Positions 50,195 through 59,495 of a stretch of DNA of 64,000 nt are shown piece by piece (within the stretch, counting starts at the first letter, position 1; each line of letters begins with the position of its first letter). A program made the position numbers and the translations under genes. The stretch spans positions 496,001 to 560,000 of the forward strand of contig NZ_BLVO01000012.1 in the NCBI RefSeq assembly GCF_013340285.1, given 5' to 3'. The stretch comes from Desulfovibrio subterraneus (lineage in GTDB: Bacteria; Desulfobacterota; Desulfovibrionia; Desulfovibrionales; Desulfovibrionaceae). The notes below the pieces were generated by a model that worked only from the letters and a program-made list of their open reading frames with translations, was not told the origin of the DNA and ran no database searches.

Positions 50195-51248
50195 ATGAAG
50201 CGGCCGGGGCTTTTTCCTGCTGGGCTGTCTGTGCCTGCGCAGATTGCGCAGTACGGAATGCATCCGTCAGATAGGCGTGGTTGAGCAGCATGGTGAAGCG
50301 TTCATCATAACGGCGCTTGTCTTCGGCGAGCTTTCGTGCGGCCTCGGCGGGTTCCATGCCCGGAGCATAGGGGCGGGAGCAGACCATGGCCGAAAAGGAA
50401 TCTGCAACCGCAACCAGCCTGCCGAAGCGGCTGATGGCTTCTCCCTTGGTTTTCTGGGGGTAACCGGAACCGTCCAGCCGTTCGTGATGCTCAAGAGTGG
50501 CCTGTTTCATTTCATCAAACGCAAAGCCCAGCTTGTGCATGATCTTGGCACCGATAAGGGGGTGCGGTGTCAGCTTGTCCTTTTCTTCCACCTTCAGGGG
50601 CGTGGTTTTGGCAAGGATGAAGGCGGGTACCTTGCACATGCCTATGTCGTGCAGCAGCAGGGCAAGGGCAGCCTTGTCGAGGTCGCGCCTGCGATATTCG
50701 GTGCGTGAGGCAAAGAACAGCCACGTCCCTATGACCAGTGTGTTCACTGAGTGGGTTGCAAGCGAATGGTCGCGGTTCAGACGCCGCATGAAGAGTTTGG
50801 CGCGGTGCCTGTCCTGCTGGAGAAATTCCGTGAACACCATGACGTCCTGATACAGCTGTTCGAAAACGGGCATCACCGGCTGTTCGGCAAATTCGTTTAC
50901 GCGCAGCGCGAGGGCCTGCATGAACACGTCGGCGATTTCGCCCTGTTTGAGGTTCTGGTCCACCAGAACAAGGTCGAGCTGCTTGATGATGTGCTTGGAG
51001 TAGATAGGGTGGTCGGCCCGGGATACGAAAAGGTTGCCGCTTTCGCATAAATTATGCACCGCCTCAACCTGTTCGTTGGTGAGGCGGGCACCCTTTTTGC
51101 TGTAAGGTTGCAGCCGGGCAATGTTCTCCTTGAACTCGAAAAGGTCCACGGGAGGGCGGTATTTGGGAAAGCTTTCCAGAATAGGCAAGGCTATCTGGTA
51201 GTATTCTTCCTGAATCGCGTCAGGGATGAGGCTTCCGGCTGCACACAT
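50193..51248 (-). CDS. HD-GYP domain cyclic-di-GMP phosphodiesterase
   Basis: A 351-residue cytoplasmic protein. The N-terminal about 150 residues are unrecognised. The HD-GYP domain (about 180-320) has THSVNTLVIGTWLF, LLHDIGMCKVP, HPLIGAKIM and the signature HHERLDGSGYP, so the metal ligands and GYP loop look intact, implying hydrolysis of c-di-GMP. The ATG at 51248 begins one base after the pyk stop codon (TAA-C-ATG); no separate ribosome site is seen, so it probably depends on translation of pyk. An Ala/Gln-rich tail ends the protein. Confidence 0.87.
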   Translation of the reverse strand: MCAAGSLIPDAIQEEYYQIALPILESFPKYRPPVDLFEFKENIARLQPYSKKGARLTNEQVEAVHNLCESGNLFVSRADHPIYSKHIIKQLDLVLVDQNLKQGEIADVFMQALALRVNEFAEQPVMPVFEQLYQDVMVFTEFLQQDRHRAKLFMRRLNRDHSLATHSVNTLVIGTWLFFASRTEYRRRDLDKAALALLLHDIGMCKVPAFILAKTTPLKVEEKDKLTPHPLIGAKIMHKLGFAFDEMKQATLEHHERLDGSGYPQKTKGEAISRFGRLVAVADSFSAMVCSRPYAPGMEPAEAARKLAEDKRRYDERFTMLLNHAYLTDAFRTAQSAQAQTAQQEKAPAAS

Positions 51249-51249
51249 G

Positions 51250-52662
51250 TTATTTGCGGTATATTTTGACCAGGTTTGTACCTCTGGCCTTAGCCCCCGG
51301 CTTGGGCTGGCCTGCGGTGATGACGACATTGGACCCTTCGGGCAGAAGCGGACAGGTCTCGATAAAATATTCAGCCCGTTCAAGGTGGCCGGAAAGAGCC
51401 TTGTTCACGCCTTCAGGCTTTACGCCCCATGAAAAATTGAGTCCGCGCAGGGCTTCAGGATCAGGGGTAAGGGCGTAGATGATCTGCCGGGGTCTGCGGG
51501 CAGAGAGCTGTCGCGCCGAGGAGCCGGACATTGAGTGCGAGACAATGGCATCGGCCTGCGTCTTTTCTGCCAGCAGGCAGGCGGAGTAGGCGAGGAAGTC
51601 CGGCGTTCCTTTTTCGTCGTCCGGGGGGCGCACCTTCTGGGCCTCGAACTGAATTTCTTCGGCCTGTTTGGCGATCTCTACCATGAAGCTAACGGTCTCC
51701 ACGGGGAATTTGCCCATGGCCGTTTCTTCGGAAAGCATCACGCAGTCTGCGCCGTCGAGCACCGCGTTGGCAACGTCCGTGGTTTCGGCACGGGTCGGCG
51801 CAGGGTTGTTGACCATGGAAAGCAGCATCTGCGTGGCCACGATAACGGGCTTGGCAGCCCTGTTGCAGGCCCTGATGATGCGCTTCTGCATGGCGGGCAG
51901 CATGGGCAGGGGGCATTCCACCCCGAGATCGCCGCGTGCAACCATGACCACATCGGTCACCTCAAGTATGTCTTCCAGCCTGTCCACGGCGTTCTGCCGT
52001 TCCAGTTTGGCAACCACGGGAATATTTTTTCCCGCTTCCCTGATGATGGCTTTGGCGGTGAGAATGTCTTCCGGCGTCTGTACATAGGACAAAGCGCAGG
52101 CATCCACACCCAGTGCAAGACCGTCGCGAAGGTCTCTTTTGTCCTTGTCTGTCATGGCCGGAAGGCGTACCGGCTTGCCGGGCAGGGCGAGTCCCTTGCG
52201 GGAAGTGAGAATGCCATTGTTCTGACATTCCATCTCGAACGCCCCGAGGGGCAGCTTTTCCGTAATCACGAACTGGAGAACGCCGTCGCTGAGCACAACC
52301 TTGTCGCCCACTTCAAGGGTTTCCATGATGGGCGGGTTGTCAAAGGGAATGAACGGCAAATCTCGCACCATCTCCGATCCGGAGGGACCCAGCACCACCC
52401 TGTCGCGCTGATCCAGGGTGATCGTACCCTCCCGGAGCTCCCCGATGCGTATCTTGGGGCCCGAAAGGTCCTGCAATAGGGTGAGGGGGACACCGTGCTC
52501 CTTCTCCAGTGCGCGAAGGAGCGCGATAAGATCCGTGAACATGGAGGCATCACCATGAGAGAAGTTCAGGCGAAATATGCGCACCCCATTCTGGATCAGC
52601 CTGGTCAGGGTTTCCGGCGAGTTGGACGCCGGACCTATGGTGGCGATAATTTTTGTTCTCAT
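51250..52662 (-). CDS. pyk: Pyruvate kinase
   Basis: A 470-residue glycolytic enzyme converting PEP and ADP to pyruvate and ATP. The start at 52662 (MRTKIIATIGPASNSPETLT) matches the family; the frame continues 95 codons upstream through the mraZ promoter region and is rejected there. Motifs are RLNFSHGD, LSGPKIRIG, VAKLERQNAVDRLEDIL (family KIE replaced by KLE), MVARGDLGVE and PVIVATQMLLSM (family TQMLESM, here Glu to Leu). The C-terminal allosteric domain is present. The KLE and QMLL variants are noticeable but both lie in otherwise conserved motifs. It is divergent from mraZ. Confidence 0.95.
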   Translation of the reverse strand: MRTKIIATIGPASNSPETLTRLIQNGVRIFRLNFSHGDASMFTDLIALLRALEKEHGVPLTLLQDLSGPKIRIGELREGTITLDQRDRVVLGPSGSEMVRDLPFIPFDNPPIMETLEVGDKVVLSDGVLQFVITEKLPLGAFEMECQNNGILTSRKGLALPGKPVRLPAMTDKDKRDLRDGLALGVDACALSYVQTPEDILTAKAIIREAGKNIPVVAKLERQNAVDRLEDILEVTDVVMVARGDLGVECPLPMLPAMQKRIIRACNRAAKPVIVATQMLLSMVNNPAPTRAETTDVANAVLDGADCVMLSEETAMGKFPVETVSFMVEIAKQAEEIQFEAQKVRPPDDEKGTPDFLAYSACLLAEKTQADAIVSHSMSGSSARQLSARRPRQIIYALTPDPEALRGLNFSWGVKPEGVNKALSGHLERAEYFIETCPLLPEGSNVVITAGQPKPGAKARGTNLVKIYRK

Positions 52663-52790
52663 ACCTGAAACTCTTGGTGATTTGCCACTTTCTGTCAAGT
52701 GTATTTGTCCCGAGAATATTCGATAATCTACAAAAATTCTAGATAAAAAAAGGTTATGAACTTGACACTTGCAACTATATAAAAGAAAAA

Positions 52791-52820
52791 GTGGTAAAGT
52801 GTGGTAAAAAGTGGTAGGAA
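52791..52820 (+). promoter_or_regulatory. MraZ-type operator: three GTGGTA repeats at 10-bp spacing
   Basis: GTGGTAAAGT, GTGGTAAAAA and GTGGTAGGAA follow each other exactly in 10-bp steps, 9 bp before the mraZ start. MraZ proteins bind short G-rich direct repeats at 10-bp spacing upstream of their own gene. A TTGACA at 52762-52767 and TATATAA at 52776-52782 lie upstream, but their spacing does not fit one sigma-70 promoter. Confidence 0.75.
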
Positions 52821-52828
52821 GTTGAGCT

Positions 52829-53281
52829 ATGTTGTTCAGAGGACGATCACACCGCAGCCTCGACCCCAAGGGCAGGCTCATGTTGACCCCGGAAATACGG
52901 GACATTCTGCTTTCTCGTTCGCAAGAGGGAAGGCTGGTGCTCACCACGTATGACCGGTGTGTGGTCGGCTATCCTCTGCCGGACTGGGAAGAGTTCGAGC
53001 AGAAGTTCCAGAAGTTGAAGACCCCTTCGCTCAAGGTTCGGAACTTCCGCCGTCTGGTCATAGGCGGCGCAGAGGAAATGGCTCTGGACAAGCAGGGACG
53101 CATCCGTATTTCCGCGGATCACATGGCCTATGCCGGACTGGACAAGGATGTTGTCATCATCGGGCAGGGCAGCAAGTTCGAAATCTGGGACAAGGCGCGG
53201 TTCGAGGCGCTCATGTCCGAAGACAGCTTTGATGACGTGGCCGATGAACTGGCCGACAGCGGGATCGATTTCCCGATTTAG
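52829..53281 (+). CDS. mraZ: MraZ, transcriptional regulator of the dcw cluster
   Basis: A 150-residue AbrB-like DNA-binding protein. Two copies of the DxxxR motif are present: [13 protein letters not shown] (about residues 8-20) and [12 protein letters not shown] (about 84-95). AGGAAG precedes the ATG. It is the first gene of the division and cell-wall cluster and is likely autoregulated through the repeats upstream. Confidence 0.96.
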   Translation: MLFRGRSHRSLDPKGRLMLTPEIRDILLSRSQEGRLVLTTYDRCVVGYPLPDWEEFEQKFQKLKTPSLKVRNFRRLVIGGAEEMALDKQGRIRISADHMAYAGLDKDVVIIGQGSKFEIWDKARFEALMSEDSFDDVADELADSGIDFPI

Positions 53282-53310
53282 CCTGTCATACTTACAAGGA
53301 AGGGAAGCCT

Positions 53311-54288
53311 GTGACACAAGGCGAGGAATCAAGTCGCTCCGGGGCAGAATGGAGTGATCATGTTCCCGTGCTGCTCAATGAAGTGCTGGAATATCTGGCA
53401 CCCAAACCGGGCGGTTATTATCTGGACGGTACTCTGGGTCTTGGCGGCCACAGTGAAGCCATCATGGAAGCTGCTCAGGGCAAGGCTCAGCTCGTAGGTC
53501 TTGACCGCGATATGGCCACGCTGGGGCGTGCCCGCAAGCGCCTTGAGCGGTTCGGCGACAACGTTCATCTCTTCCATTCAAAATACAGCGACTACGAAGA
53601 AGTTCTCGATGAGCTCGGTTGGGACTTGCTTGATGGAGCTCTCCTTGATATCGGCGTCTCCTCCATGCAGCTGGATCAGGCGGAGCGTGGCTTCAGCTTT
53701 AATGCCGACGGCCCTCTGGACATGCGTATGGACCCCGACGGTGACACGCCCCCTGCAAGCCACATAGTGAACAAGGCCAGCGCTGATACGCTGCGCATGA
53801 TCATCGGCAAGTATGGCGAAGAACCCATGGGTGGGCGTATTACCAACGCCATTCTCGATGCGCGTGCCAAGGCTCCCATTGAAACGACTCTGGAACTCGC
53901 AAAGATCGTTGAGATGGCCTATCCGGCCAAGTGGCGCGCGCAGGCCCGCAACCATCCTGCCACCCGCACGTTTCAGGCGCTGCGCATGGCGGTGAACGGT
54001 GAACTCGACGAGCTTGAATCTTTTCTGGAAACGATTATACCCCGCCTCCGCCCCGGAGGTAGAGTGGTCGTCATTTCTTTCCATTCTCTTGAAGACCGAT
54101 TGGTCAAGCATGCCTTTGCCGACGAGGCCAAGGGATGCATCTGTCCGCGGCAGATACCGGTGTGCGTGTGTCATCACACGGCACAGGTTCGTATTTTGAC
54201 AAAGAAACCCGTCATGGCCGGCGAAGAAGAACTGGCGCGTAACCGCCGTTCTTCCAGTGCCAAGCTTCGGGCGGCGGAAAAGTTGTAG
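53311..54288 (+). CDS. rsmH: RsmH (MraW), 16S rRNA C1402 N4-methyltransferase
   Basis: A 325-residue SAM-dependent methyltransferase. It starts with GTG at 53311 after AAGGGAAG. Motifs are HVPVLLNEVLEYL, YLDGTLGLGGHSEAI (SAM site), DLLDGALLDIGVSSMQLD, FSFNADGPLDMRM, and the C-terminal GRVVVISFHSLEDRLVKHAF. It lies 29 bp after mraZ. Confidence 0.97.
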   Translation: MTQGEESSRSGAEWSDHVPVLLNEVLEYLAPKPGGYYLDGTLGLGGHSEAIMEAAQGKAQLVGLDRDMATLGRARKRLERFGDNVHLFHSKYSDYEEVLDELGWDLLDGALLDIGVSSMQLDQAERGFSFNADGPLDMRMDPDGDTPPASHIVNKASADTLRMIIGKYGEEPMGGRITNAILDARAKAPIETTLELAKIVEMAYPAKWRAQARNHPATRTFQALRMAVNGELDELESFLETIIPRLRPGGRVVVISFHSLEDRLVKHAFADEAKGCICPRQIPVCVCHHTAQVRILTKKPVMAGEEELARNRRSSSAKLRAAEKL

Positions 54289-54299
54289 AGGGGGCCGTC

Positions 54300-54584
54300 A
54301 TGAACAATGGCATGAGCGGCTGGATACTCGGAACCATTCTCGCAGCGATGACGAGCCTTGTGCTCGGCCTGACACTGGTGTGGCTGAACATCGAGCGGAT
54401 GGATATAGCATACGGCCTGCAGAAGCTGCAGGTGGAGCTGGACAACAGCGCCGCACACGGAGCCAAGCTCGAACTTGAGCGGGATAACCTGCTCGCACCA
54501 TACCGCCTGCGCCGCAAGGCGGAGGAGTTCGGAATGCGACCGGCTGTTCCCGGCCAGATTCGTCGATTGGAAGACGTACAGTAG
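54300..54584 (+). CDS. ftsL: FtsL-like cell-division protein
   Basis: A 94-residue bitopic membrane protein. One N-terminal helix (GWILGTILAAMTSLVLGLTL) precedes a short periplasmic coiled coil (ERMDIAYGLQKLQVELDNSA) and the motif LRRKAEEFGMRPAVPGQI, which resembles the FtsL/DivIC family end. The assignment rests largely on position between rsmH and ftsI, since FtsL sequences are poorly conserved. AGGGGG lies just before the ATG. Confidence 0.82.
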   Translation: MNNGMSGWILGTILAAMTSLVLGLTLVWLNIERMDIAYGLQKLQVELDNSAAHGAKLELERDNLLAPYRLRRKAEEFGMRPAVPGQIRRLEDVQ

Positions 54585-54602
54585 TATCTGAGGAGTACAG
54601 GC

Positions 54603-56615
54603 GTGGTTTTCGGAAGAAAGGCAAAAATCCCCCGTAACAAGGCGGTAAAGAAACCTGCCCATCAGCGTGTCAGCGGACGCGACTGGGGCCGGTTCCGTCT
54701 TGGTTTTGTGGGTGCCTTCTTCTGTCTGGTCTGGATCTCTCTGTGGTGCCGTGCCTTCTATGTACAGATTTATCGCGGACCGGAGTTTGCCGCCAAGGCC
54801 ACGCGCCAGCACCTTGCCCCCGAACTTGTTACGGGCCGCCGAGGTTCCATTCTTGACCGCAACGGGCAGATTCTGGCCCGTAGCGTGGCGAGCAAGTCCG
54901 TGTTTGTCCGACCCGTCGAGATGACGAATGTCAGTGAGACTGCGCGGGTTCTGGCTTCTGCACTGGAAATGCCGGTTTCAGCCGTGCGGGCCAAGATTCA
55001 GGAACGCCGCCGTTTTACATGGATAGCCCGCAAAATCAGCGACCGCGCCGCCGTAACCATCAAGGATGCCAAGCTTCCCGGCGTGTACCTTTCAACGGAT
55101 TACAGCCGCATCTACCCGAACAGGCAACTGGCGGGCAGGCTGCTGGGGTTTGTGGGGATGGACGATCAAGGGTTGGAGGGCCTTGAACTTACACAGGACG
55201 AGCAGCTCATGGGGCAGGACTCGAAATATGTGGTTCAACGCGATGCTGCCGGACGAAGGTTATACCTTAATGGTCCGGAACGGGACCCGTCGATAGACGG
55301 GCTTGATGTCCGGCTCACACTGGATGCGCAGATACAGTTTTTTGCAGAGGAGGCACTTGCGGAAGCAGTGACCTCCTTTGAGGCGTCATGGGGCGGGGCG
55401 CTCATGGTGGACGTGGAGACAGGCGATATTCTGGCCTGGGCACAGGTTCCCTCGTTCAACCCCAACGTCTACAACCGGTATTCCCCCAGCCAGTGGCGCA
55501 ACCGTGTTGCTGCCGACGCGCTGGAAATGGGTTCTACCATCAAGCCTTTCCTCATTGCCGCGGCACTCGAAGAAGGCAAGATAACGCCGGACAGCCTCTA
55601 CTACTGCGAGAATGGCCGGTGGCAGCTTCACAATGTGCGCATCAAGGATACGCATAAATATGAATGGCTGCCCGTTGAAAAAGTGCTGCGTTATTCGAGC
55701 AACATCGGAACCGCCAAGATCGGCCTCGATCTGGGTGCTTCCGCCTACTACAGCTATCTGACCCGGCTGGGCTTCGGCGAAAAGACCGGACTGCCCGTGC
55801 GGGGCGAAAGTCTGGGCATTCTGCGTCCTGCCAACCGCTGGCAGGAAGTGGACCTTGCCAACGCGGCATTCGGTCAGGGTTTTTCCGCCACCATGCTGCA
55901 GCTGGCGCAGGCCTATCTGTGCCTTGCCAACGGCGGCGTGCGTAAGCCCCTGCGGCTTCTGGCAGACAGCACAGAGCACGGCCCCACCGAGCGCATTTTC
56001 TCCGAGGCAACGGCAAAGACCGTGCTCTCCATGATGCGCTCCGTGGTTGAAGACGACGGCACCGGCAGGGCGGCCCGCATTCCTGGCATCAGCGTGGGCG
56101 GCAAGACCGGTACCGCGCAGAAGGCCAGCCCCCAGGGCGGCTACGGTGACAAATATACCGGCTCTTTTGTGGGCCTGATTCCGGCAGAATCCCCGCGCTA
56201 CATTCTCATGGTTGTGGTGGATGAACCCGAGAAGAACCATTACGGCAGCGTCATCGCCGCGCCTGCGTTCCGCCAGATAGCCATGCGTTCCATGGCGTAC
56301 ATGGGAACATTGCCGGATACCGGAGCGGGCAGCACATTCACCGTCGCGGGTGAACCGGAGCTGAATGAGCGTACGCCGGGGGTATCGGAAATCCGCCGCG
56401 ATGTTTCGAAGACCGCACTGGCAGACGATTCCGCAGTGCCGGACGTGCGCGGCAGATCGTTGCGCTGGGCCGTAGAAGCTTTTGCCCGCAAGGGCATCAT
56501 CCCCACCGTGAAGGGTGACGGACTTTTTGTGAAGAAACAAAGCCCCCAGCCGGGAACCCCCTGGCCCAGGGAAGGCTCGCAGAATTACATTCTCTGGCTT
56601 TCGGAGCGCTCTTAG
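54603..56615 (+). CDS. ftsI: FtsI/PBP2-3, septal peptidoglycan transpeptidase with PASTA domain
   Basis: A 670-residue membrane-anchored penicillin-binding protein. Membrane helix LGFVGAFFCLVWISLWCRAF leads to the dimerisation domain (GRRGSILDRNGQILARS) and the transpeptidase with SxxK at Ser311 (GSTIKPF), SxN in YSSNIGTAK and KTG at Lys501 (GGKTGTAQK). The last about 60 residues are a PASTA domain (VPDVRGRSLRWAVEAFARKG), as in many deltaproteobacterial and Gram-positive homologues (Spo5 type). The GTG start follows AGGAG. The next gene starts 1 bp after the stop. Confidence 0.95.
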   Translation: MVFGRKAKIPRNKAVKKPAHQRVSGRDWGRFRLGFVGAFFCLVWISLWCRAFYVQIYRGPEFAAKATRQHLAPELVTGRRGSILDRNGQILARSVASKSVFVRPVEMTNVSETARVLASALEMPVSAVRAKIQERRRFTWIARKISDRAAVTIKDAKLPGVYLSTDYSRIYPNRQLAGRLLGFVGMDDQGLEGLELTQDEQLMGQDSKYVVQRDAAGRRLYLNGPERDPSIDGLDVRLTLDAQIQFFAEEALAEAVTSFEASWGGALMVDVETGDILAWAQVPSFNPNVYNRYSPSQWRNRVAADALEMGSTIKPFLIAAALEEGKITPDSLYYCENGRWQLHNVRIKDTHKYEWLPVEKVLRYSSNIGTAKIGLDLGASAYYSYLTRLGFGEKTGLPVRGESLGILRPANRWQEVDLANAAFGQGFSATMLQLAQAYLCLANGGVRKPLRLLADSTEHGPTERIFSEATAKTVLSMMRSVVEDDGTGRAARIPGISVGGKTGTAQKASPQGGYGDKYTGSFVGLIPAESPRYILMVVVDEPEKNHYGSVIAAPAFRQIAMRSMAYMGTLPDTGAGSTFTVAGEPELNERTPGVSEIRRDVSKTALADDSAVPDVRGRSLRWAVEAFARKGIIPTVKGDGLFVKKQSPQPGTPWPREGSQNYILWLSERS

Positions 56616-56616
56616 C

Positions 56617-58065
56617 ATGACACAGGTAATGACGTTGGAACAGCTGGCGGAACAGATCCGCACCGGTCTGGTTTCTCTGCACACGGATTCGCGCAAGGTT
56701 ATGCCCGGTGACGCGTTTGTCGCAGTGCCCGGTGCATCCATGGACGGCGGCGACTTCATCTGCGATGCCCTTGAAAAAGGGGCGGCGTATGTTGTGTGCC
56801 GCGAGCGCAGCATGCCTGCAGATGCAGGTGATGCCCGCTTTGTGCTGCATGAGGACCCGCAGACCGCGCTGGGCATTCTGGCCGGCGTCAAGTTCAGCAC
56901 CACAGAGCTTTCATTCCCCGTGGTGGGCGTGACCGGAACCAACGGTAAAACTACCGTGACCTACATGCTTGAGCATCTTTTCAATGCCGCTGGCCGCAGG
57001 GCCGGTGTCATCGGCACCGTGAGCTACCGCTGGCCCGGCACCGAGCTGGAAGCCAAGATGACCACTCCGGACTGCCTCAAGGTGCACGCGCTTCTGGCCC
57101 GCATGGCCGTGGCAGGCGTGGATGGCGTGTTCATGGAAGTCTCTTCGCACGCGCTTGACCAGAACCGCACGGCGGGAGTCGAGTATTCCGGTGCCATCCT
57201 GACCAACCTGACGCAGGACCACCTTGATTACCACGGCGACATGGAAACCTATTTTCAGGCCAAGCGCCGTCTCTTCACTTCGGTTCCCAAGGCCGGCAAG
57301 GCCTGCGTGGTGAACGTGGATGATCCCTATGGCCGCCGCCTGCTGCCCGAACTGCCCAACGGCATCGGCTTCACGCTGCATGACGTGAAGATTGAAGGCT
57401 GCCGTATTCTCAGCGGCGAAGTGCTTTCGTGCACCGTTGAAGGTCTGCACCTTCGCATGACCCTTGACGGCGAGAGCTGGGAACTGGTTTCGCCGATGGT
57501 CGGTTACCATAACGCTTCCAACCTGCTGGCCGTGCAGGGCATGGGCCGCGCGCTCGGCCTGAGCGCCGAAGACATGCGCGGGCTGGAAGGCTTCAACGGC
57601 GTTCCCGGCAGGCTGGAGCGCATTCCCAACGCGAAGGGCGTGCATGCCTTCGTGGACTACGCCCACACCCCCGATGCCCTTGAAAACGTGCTTACCGCCC
57701 TGCGCAGGGTGGGGTTTGAACGCATCATCACCGTGTTCGGCTGCGGCGGCGACCGCGACCGTCGCAAGCGTCCCCTGATGGGCGAGGCCGTGTGCCACCA
57801 CACCGATGTGGCCGTGCTGACCTCCGACAACCCCCGCACCGAAGATCCCGTTGCCATTCTGGAAGACGTGAAGCCCGGACTCGGCGGCTGCACCCGCGTG
57901 CTCATTGACCCCGATCGCAGAAAGGGCATTGCGCTGGCCGTGGCGGAAGCGCGTCCCGGCGACTGCATTCTCGTGGCAGGCAAGGGGCATGAAGACTACC
58001 AGATCATCGGTACACAGAAATTTCCTTTCAGCGACCAGGCCGTATTGAAGGAGCTGCTCGGGTGA
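56617..58065 (+). CDS. murE: MurE, UDP-MurNAc-tripeptide synthetase (meso-DAP type)
   Basis: A 482-residue Mur ligase that adds meso-diaminopimelate. It has the ATP loop GVTGTNGKTTVTYM, the N-terminal DSRKVMPGDAFVAVPG, NLTQDHLDYHGDMETYF, and FVDYAHTPDALENVL. The DNPR motif (TSDNPRTEDP), which recognises meso-DAP, is intact. The start is 1 bp after ftsI and the last 4 bp overlap murF. Confidence 0.97.
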   Translation: MTQVMTLEQLAEQIRTGLVSLHTDSRKVMPGDAFVAVPGASMDGGDFICDALEKGAAYVVCRERSMPADAGDARFVLHEDPQTALGILAGVKFSTTELSFPVVGVTGTNGKTTVTYMLEHLFNAAGRRAGVIGTVSYRWPGTELEAKMTTPDCLKVHALLARMAVAGVDGVFMEVSSHALDQNRTAGVEYSGAILTNLTQDHLDYHGDMETYFQAKRRLFTSVPKAGKACVVNVDDPYGRRLLPELPNGIGFTLHDVKIEGCRILSGEVLSCTVEGLHLRMTLDGESWELVSPMVGYHNASNLLAVQGMGRALGLSAEDMRGLEGFNGVPGRLERIPNAKGVHAFVDYAHTPDALENVLTALRRVGFERIITVFGCGGDRDRRKRPLMGEAVCHHTDVAVLTSDNPRTEDPVAILEDVKPGLGGCTRVLIDPDRRKGIALAVAEARPGDCILVAGKGHEDYQIIGTQKFPFSDQAVLKELLG

Positions 58066-59495
58066 AACTCACTCTGAACACCATACAGAACGCCATGGGC
58101 GCTGTCGGTTTTCTCGGCGATGCGGGAGACGTGATCCCAACGGGAGTGCAGACAGACAGCCGTGTGCTGAAGAAGGGCGAACTGTTCTTCTGCATCTCCG
58201 GCGAGCGCTTCGACGGGCACAACTTTGCACGCCTTGCCGTTGAGCACGGTGCCTGCGCAGTGGTTGCCGAGCGTCCTCCCTTCTCCATGGACGAGATGTG
58301 CTCCATGGAATGTGAAGAGGGCGGGGTGCCTTTGCTCATGGTTCGCAACTCCGTGGATGCACTTGGCAGACTGGCCGCGTATCACCGCCAGCAGACCTCG
58401 GCCACCGTGGTCGGTGTGACCGGAACCGCAGGCAAGACCACCGTGAAGGAAGTGCTGGCACAGGTGCTCTCCGTGCGCGGCGAAACCGCCCGCAACCATC
58501 TGAACCTGAACAACCAGATCGGCCTGCCCGTATCCATGCTTGCCGCCACCGGCGAAGAGCGCTTCTGGGTCATGGAGGCAGGCATCAGCGAACCGCATGA
58601 CATGGATGAACTGGCCGGTGTGCTCCGTCCCGACCTCGCCATCGTGCTGAATGTGGGCAGCGGCCACACGCAGGGTCTGGGCGACAAGGGCGTGGCCTAC
58701 TACAAGGCCCGCATGCTCAACTACATCGCCAAGGGCGGTGTGGGACTCGTGAGCGGCGACTATCCGGACCTTGTCCGCGAAGCCAGAAGAAATTTCCGCG
58801 AAGTGCGTCTGTTCAGCGTCAAGGACCCTGAAGCGACCTACTTTGCCGAGTATGCCGGACCCGAATCCGAAACTCACGGCCGCTACAAGGTGCGTCTGGA
58901 GGGCAGGGACTTCGAGATCGTTGCGCCGTTCCGCGGTGCCTTCGCTGCAGAGAACGTGGTCGCCGTAGCGGCAGCCGCCTACATTCTCGGACTCAAATCC
59001 GAAGAGATCATCAAGGGCTTTGCTGATGCCAGACTGCCGGAAAAGCGCTTCTGCTGCCAGCAGCGCGGCAACTGGCTGGTCATTGACGACAGTTATAACG
59101 CCAATCCGCTTTCAAGCGCACGCATGCTTGAAACGGCATCGGAAATGGCGGGGGGAAGACCGCTCATGCTGGTCATGGGCGAAATGCGCGAACTGGGTGG
59201 TGAAGCGGTCTCTGCTCACGTCCAGCTCGGCAAGAACATGGCGGAAGCTGCTCCTGAAGCGGTTTTCTGGGTCGGGGGCCACGCGGAAGAGGTTCGCCGC
59301 GGACTGGCCGAAGCAGGCTGGTCGGGCGAGATGCAGATTGTTCAAACTCCAGAGGATTTTGTGAACCGTTTCATGGATACGGGCCTGCGGGCCGGTTTGG
59401 TTCTTTTCAAAGGGTCGCGCGGCAACAAGCTCGAACGGCTTGTGGAAGCGTTCTGCGTAGAACCCTGCAAGTTGGAGGAAGGCGATGCTGTATAA
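58062..59495 (+). CDS. murF: MurF, UDP-MurNAc-tripeptide D-Ala-D-Ala ligase
   Basis: A 477-residue Mur ligase. It begins with GTG in the GTGA overlap with the murE stop, with AAGGAG upstream. Visible are [20 protein letters not shown], the ATP loop [27 protein letters not shown], and the [10 protein letters not shown] motif typical of MurF. The last 11 bp overlap mraY. Confidence 0.97.
   Translation: MKLTLNTIQNAMGAVGFLGDAGDVIPTGVQTDSRVLKKGELFFCISGERFDGHNFARLAVEHGACAVVAERPPFSMDEMCSMECEEGGVPLLMVRNSVDALGRLAAYHRQQTSATVVGVTGTAGKTTVKEVLAQVLSVRGETARNHLNLNNQIGLPVSMLAATGEERFWVMEAGISEPHDMDELAGVLRPDLAIVLNVGSGHTQGLGDKGVAYYKARMLNYIAKGGVGLVSGDYPDLVREARRNFREVRLFSVKDPEATYFAEYAGPESETHGRYKVRLEGRDFEIVAPFRGAFAAENVVAVAAAAYILGLKSEEIIKGFADARLPEKRFCCQQRGNWLVIDDSYNANPLSSARMLETASEMAGGRPLMLVMGEMRELGGEAVSAHVQLGKNMAEAAPEAVFWVGGHAEEVRRGLAEAGWSGEMQIVQTPEDFVNRFMDTGLRAGLVLFKGSRGNKLERLVEAFCVEPCKLEEGDAV

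Noticed and set aside
52663-52947. N-terminal extension of pyruvate kinase by 95 codons
   Set aside because: It would cross the mraZ operator and part of mraZ on the other strand; the conserved enzyme start is MRTKIIATIGPAS at 52662.
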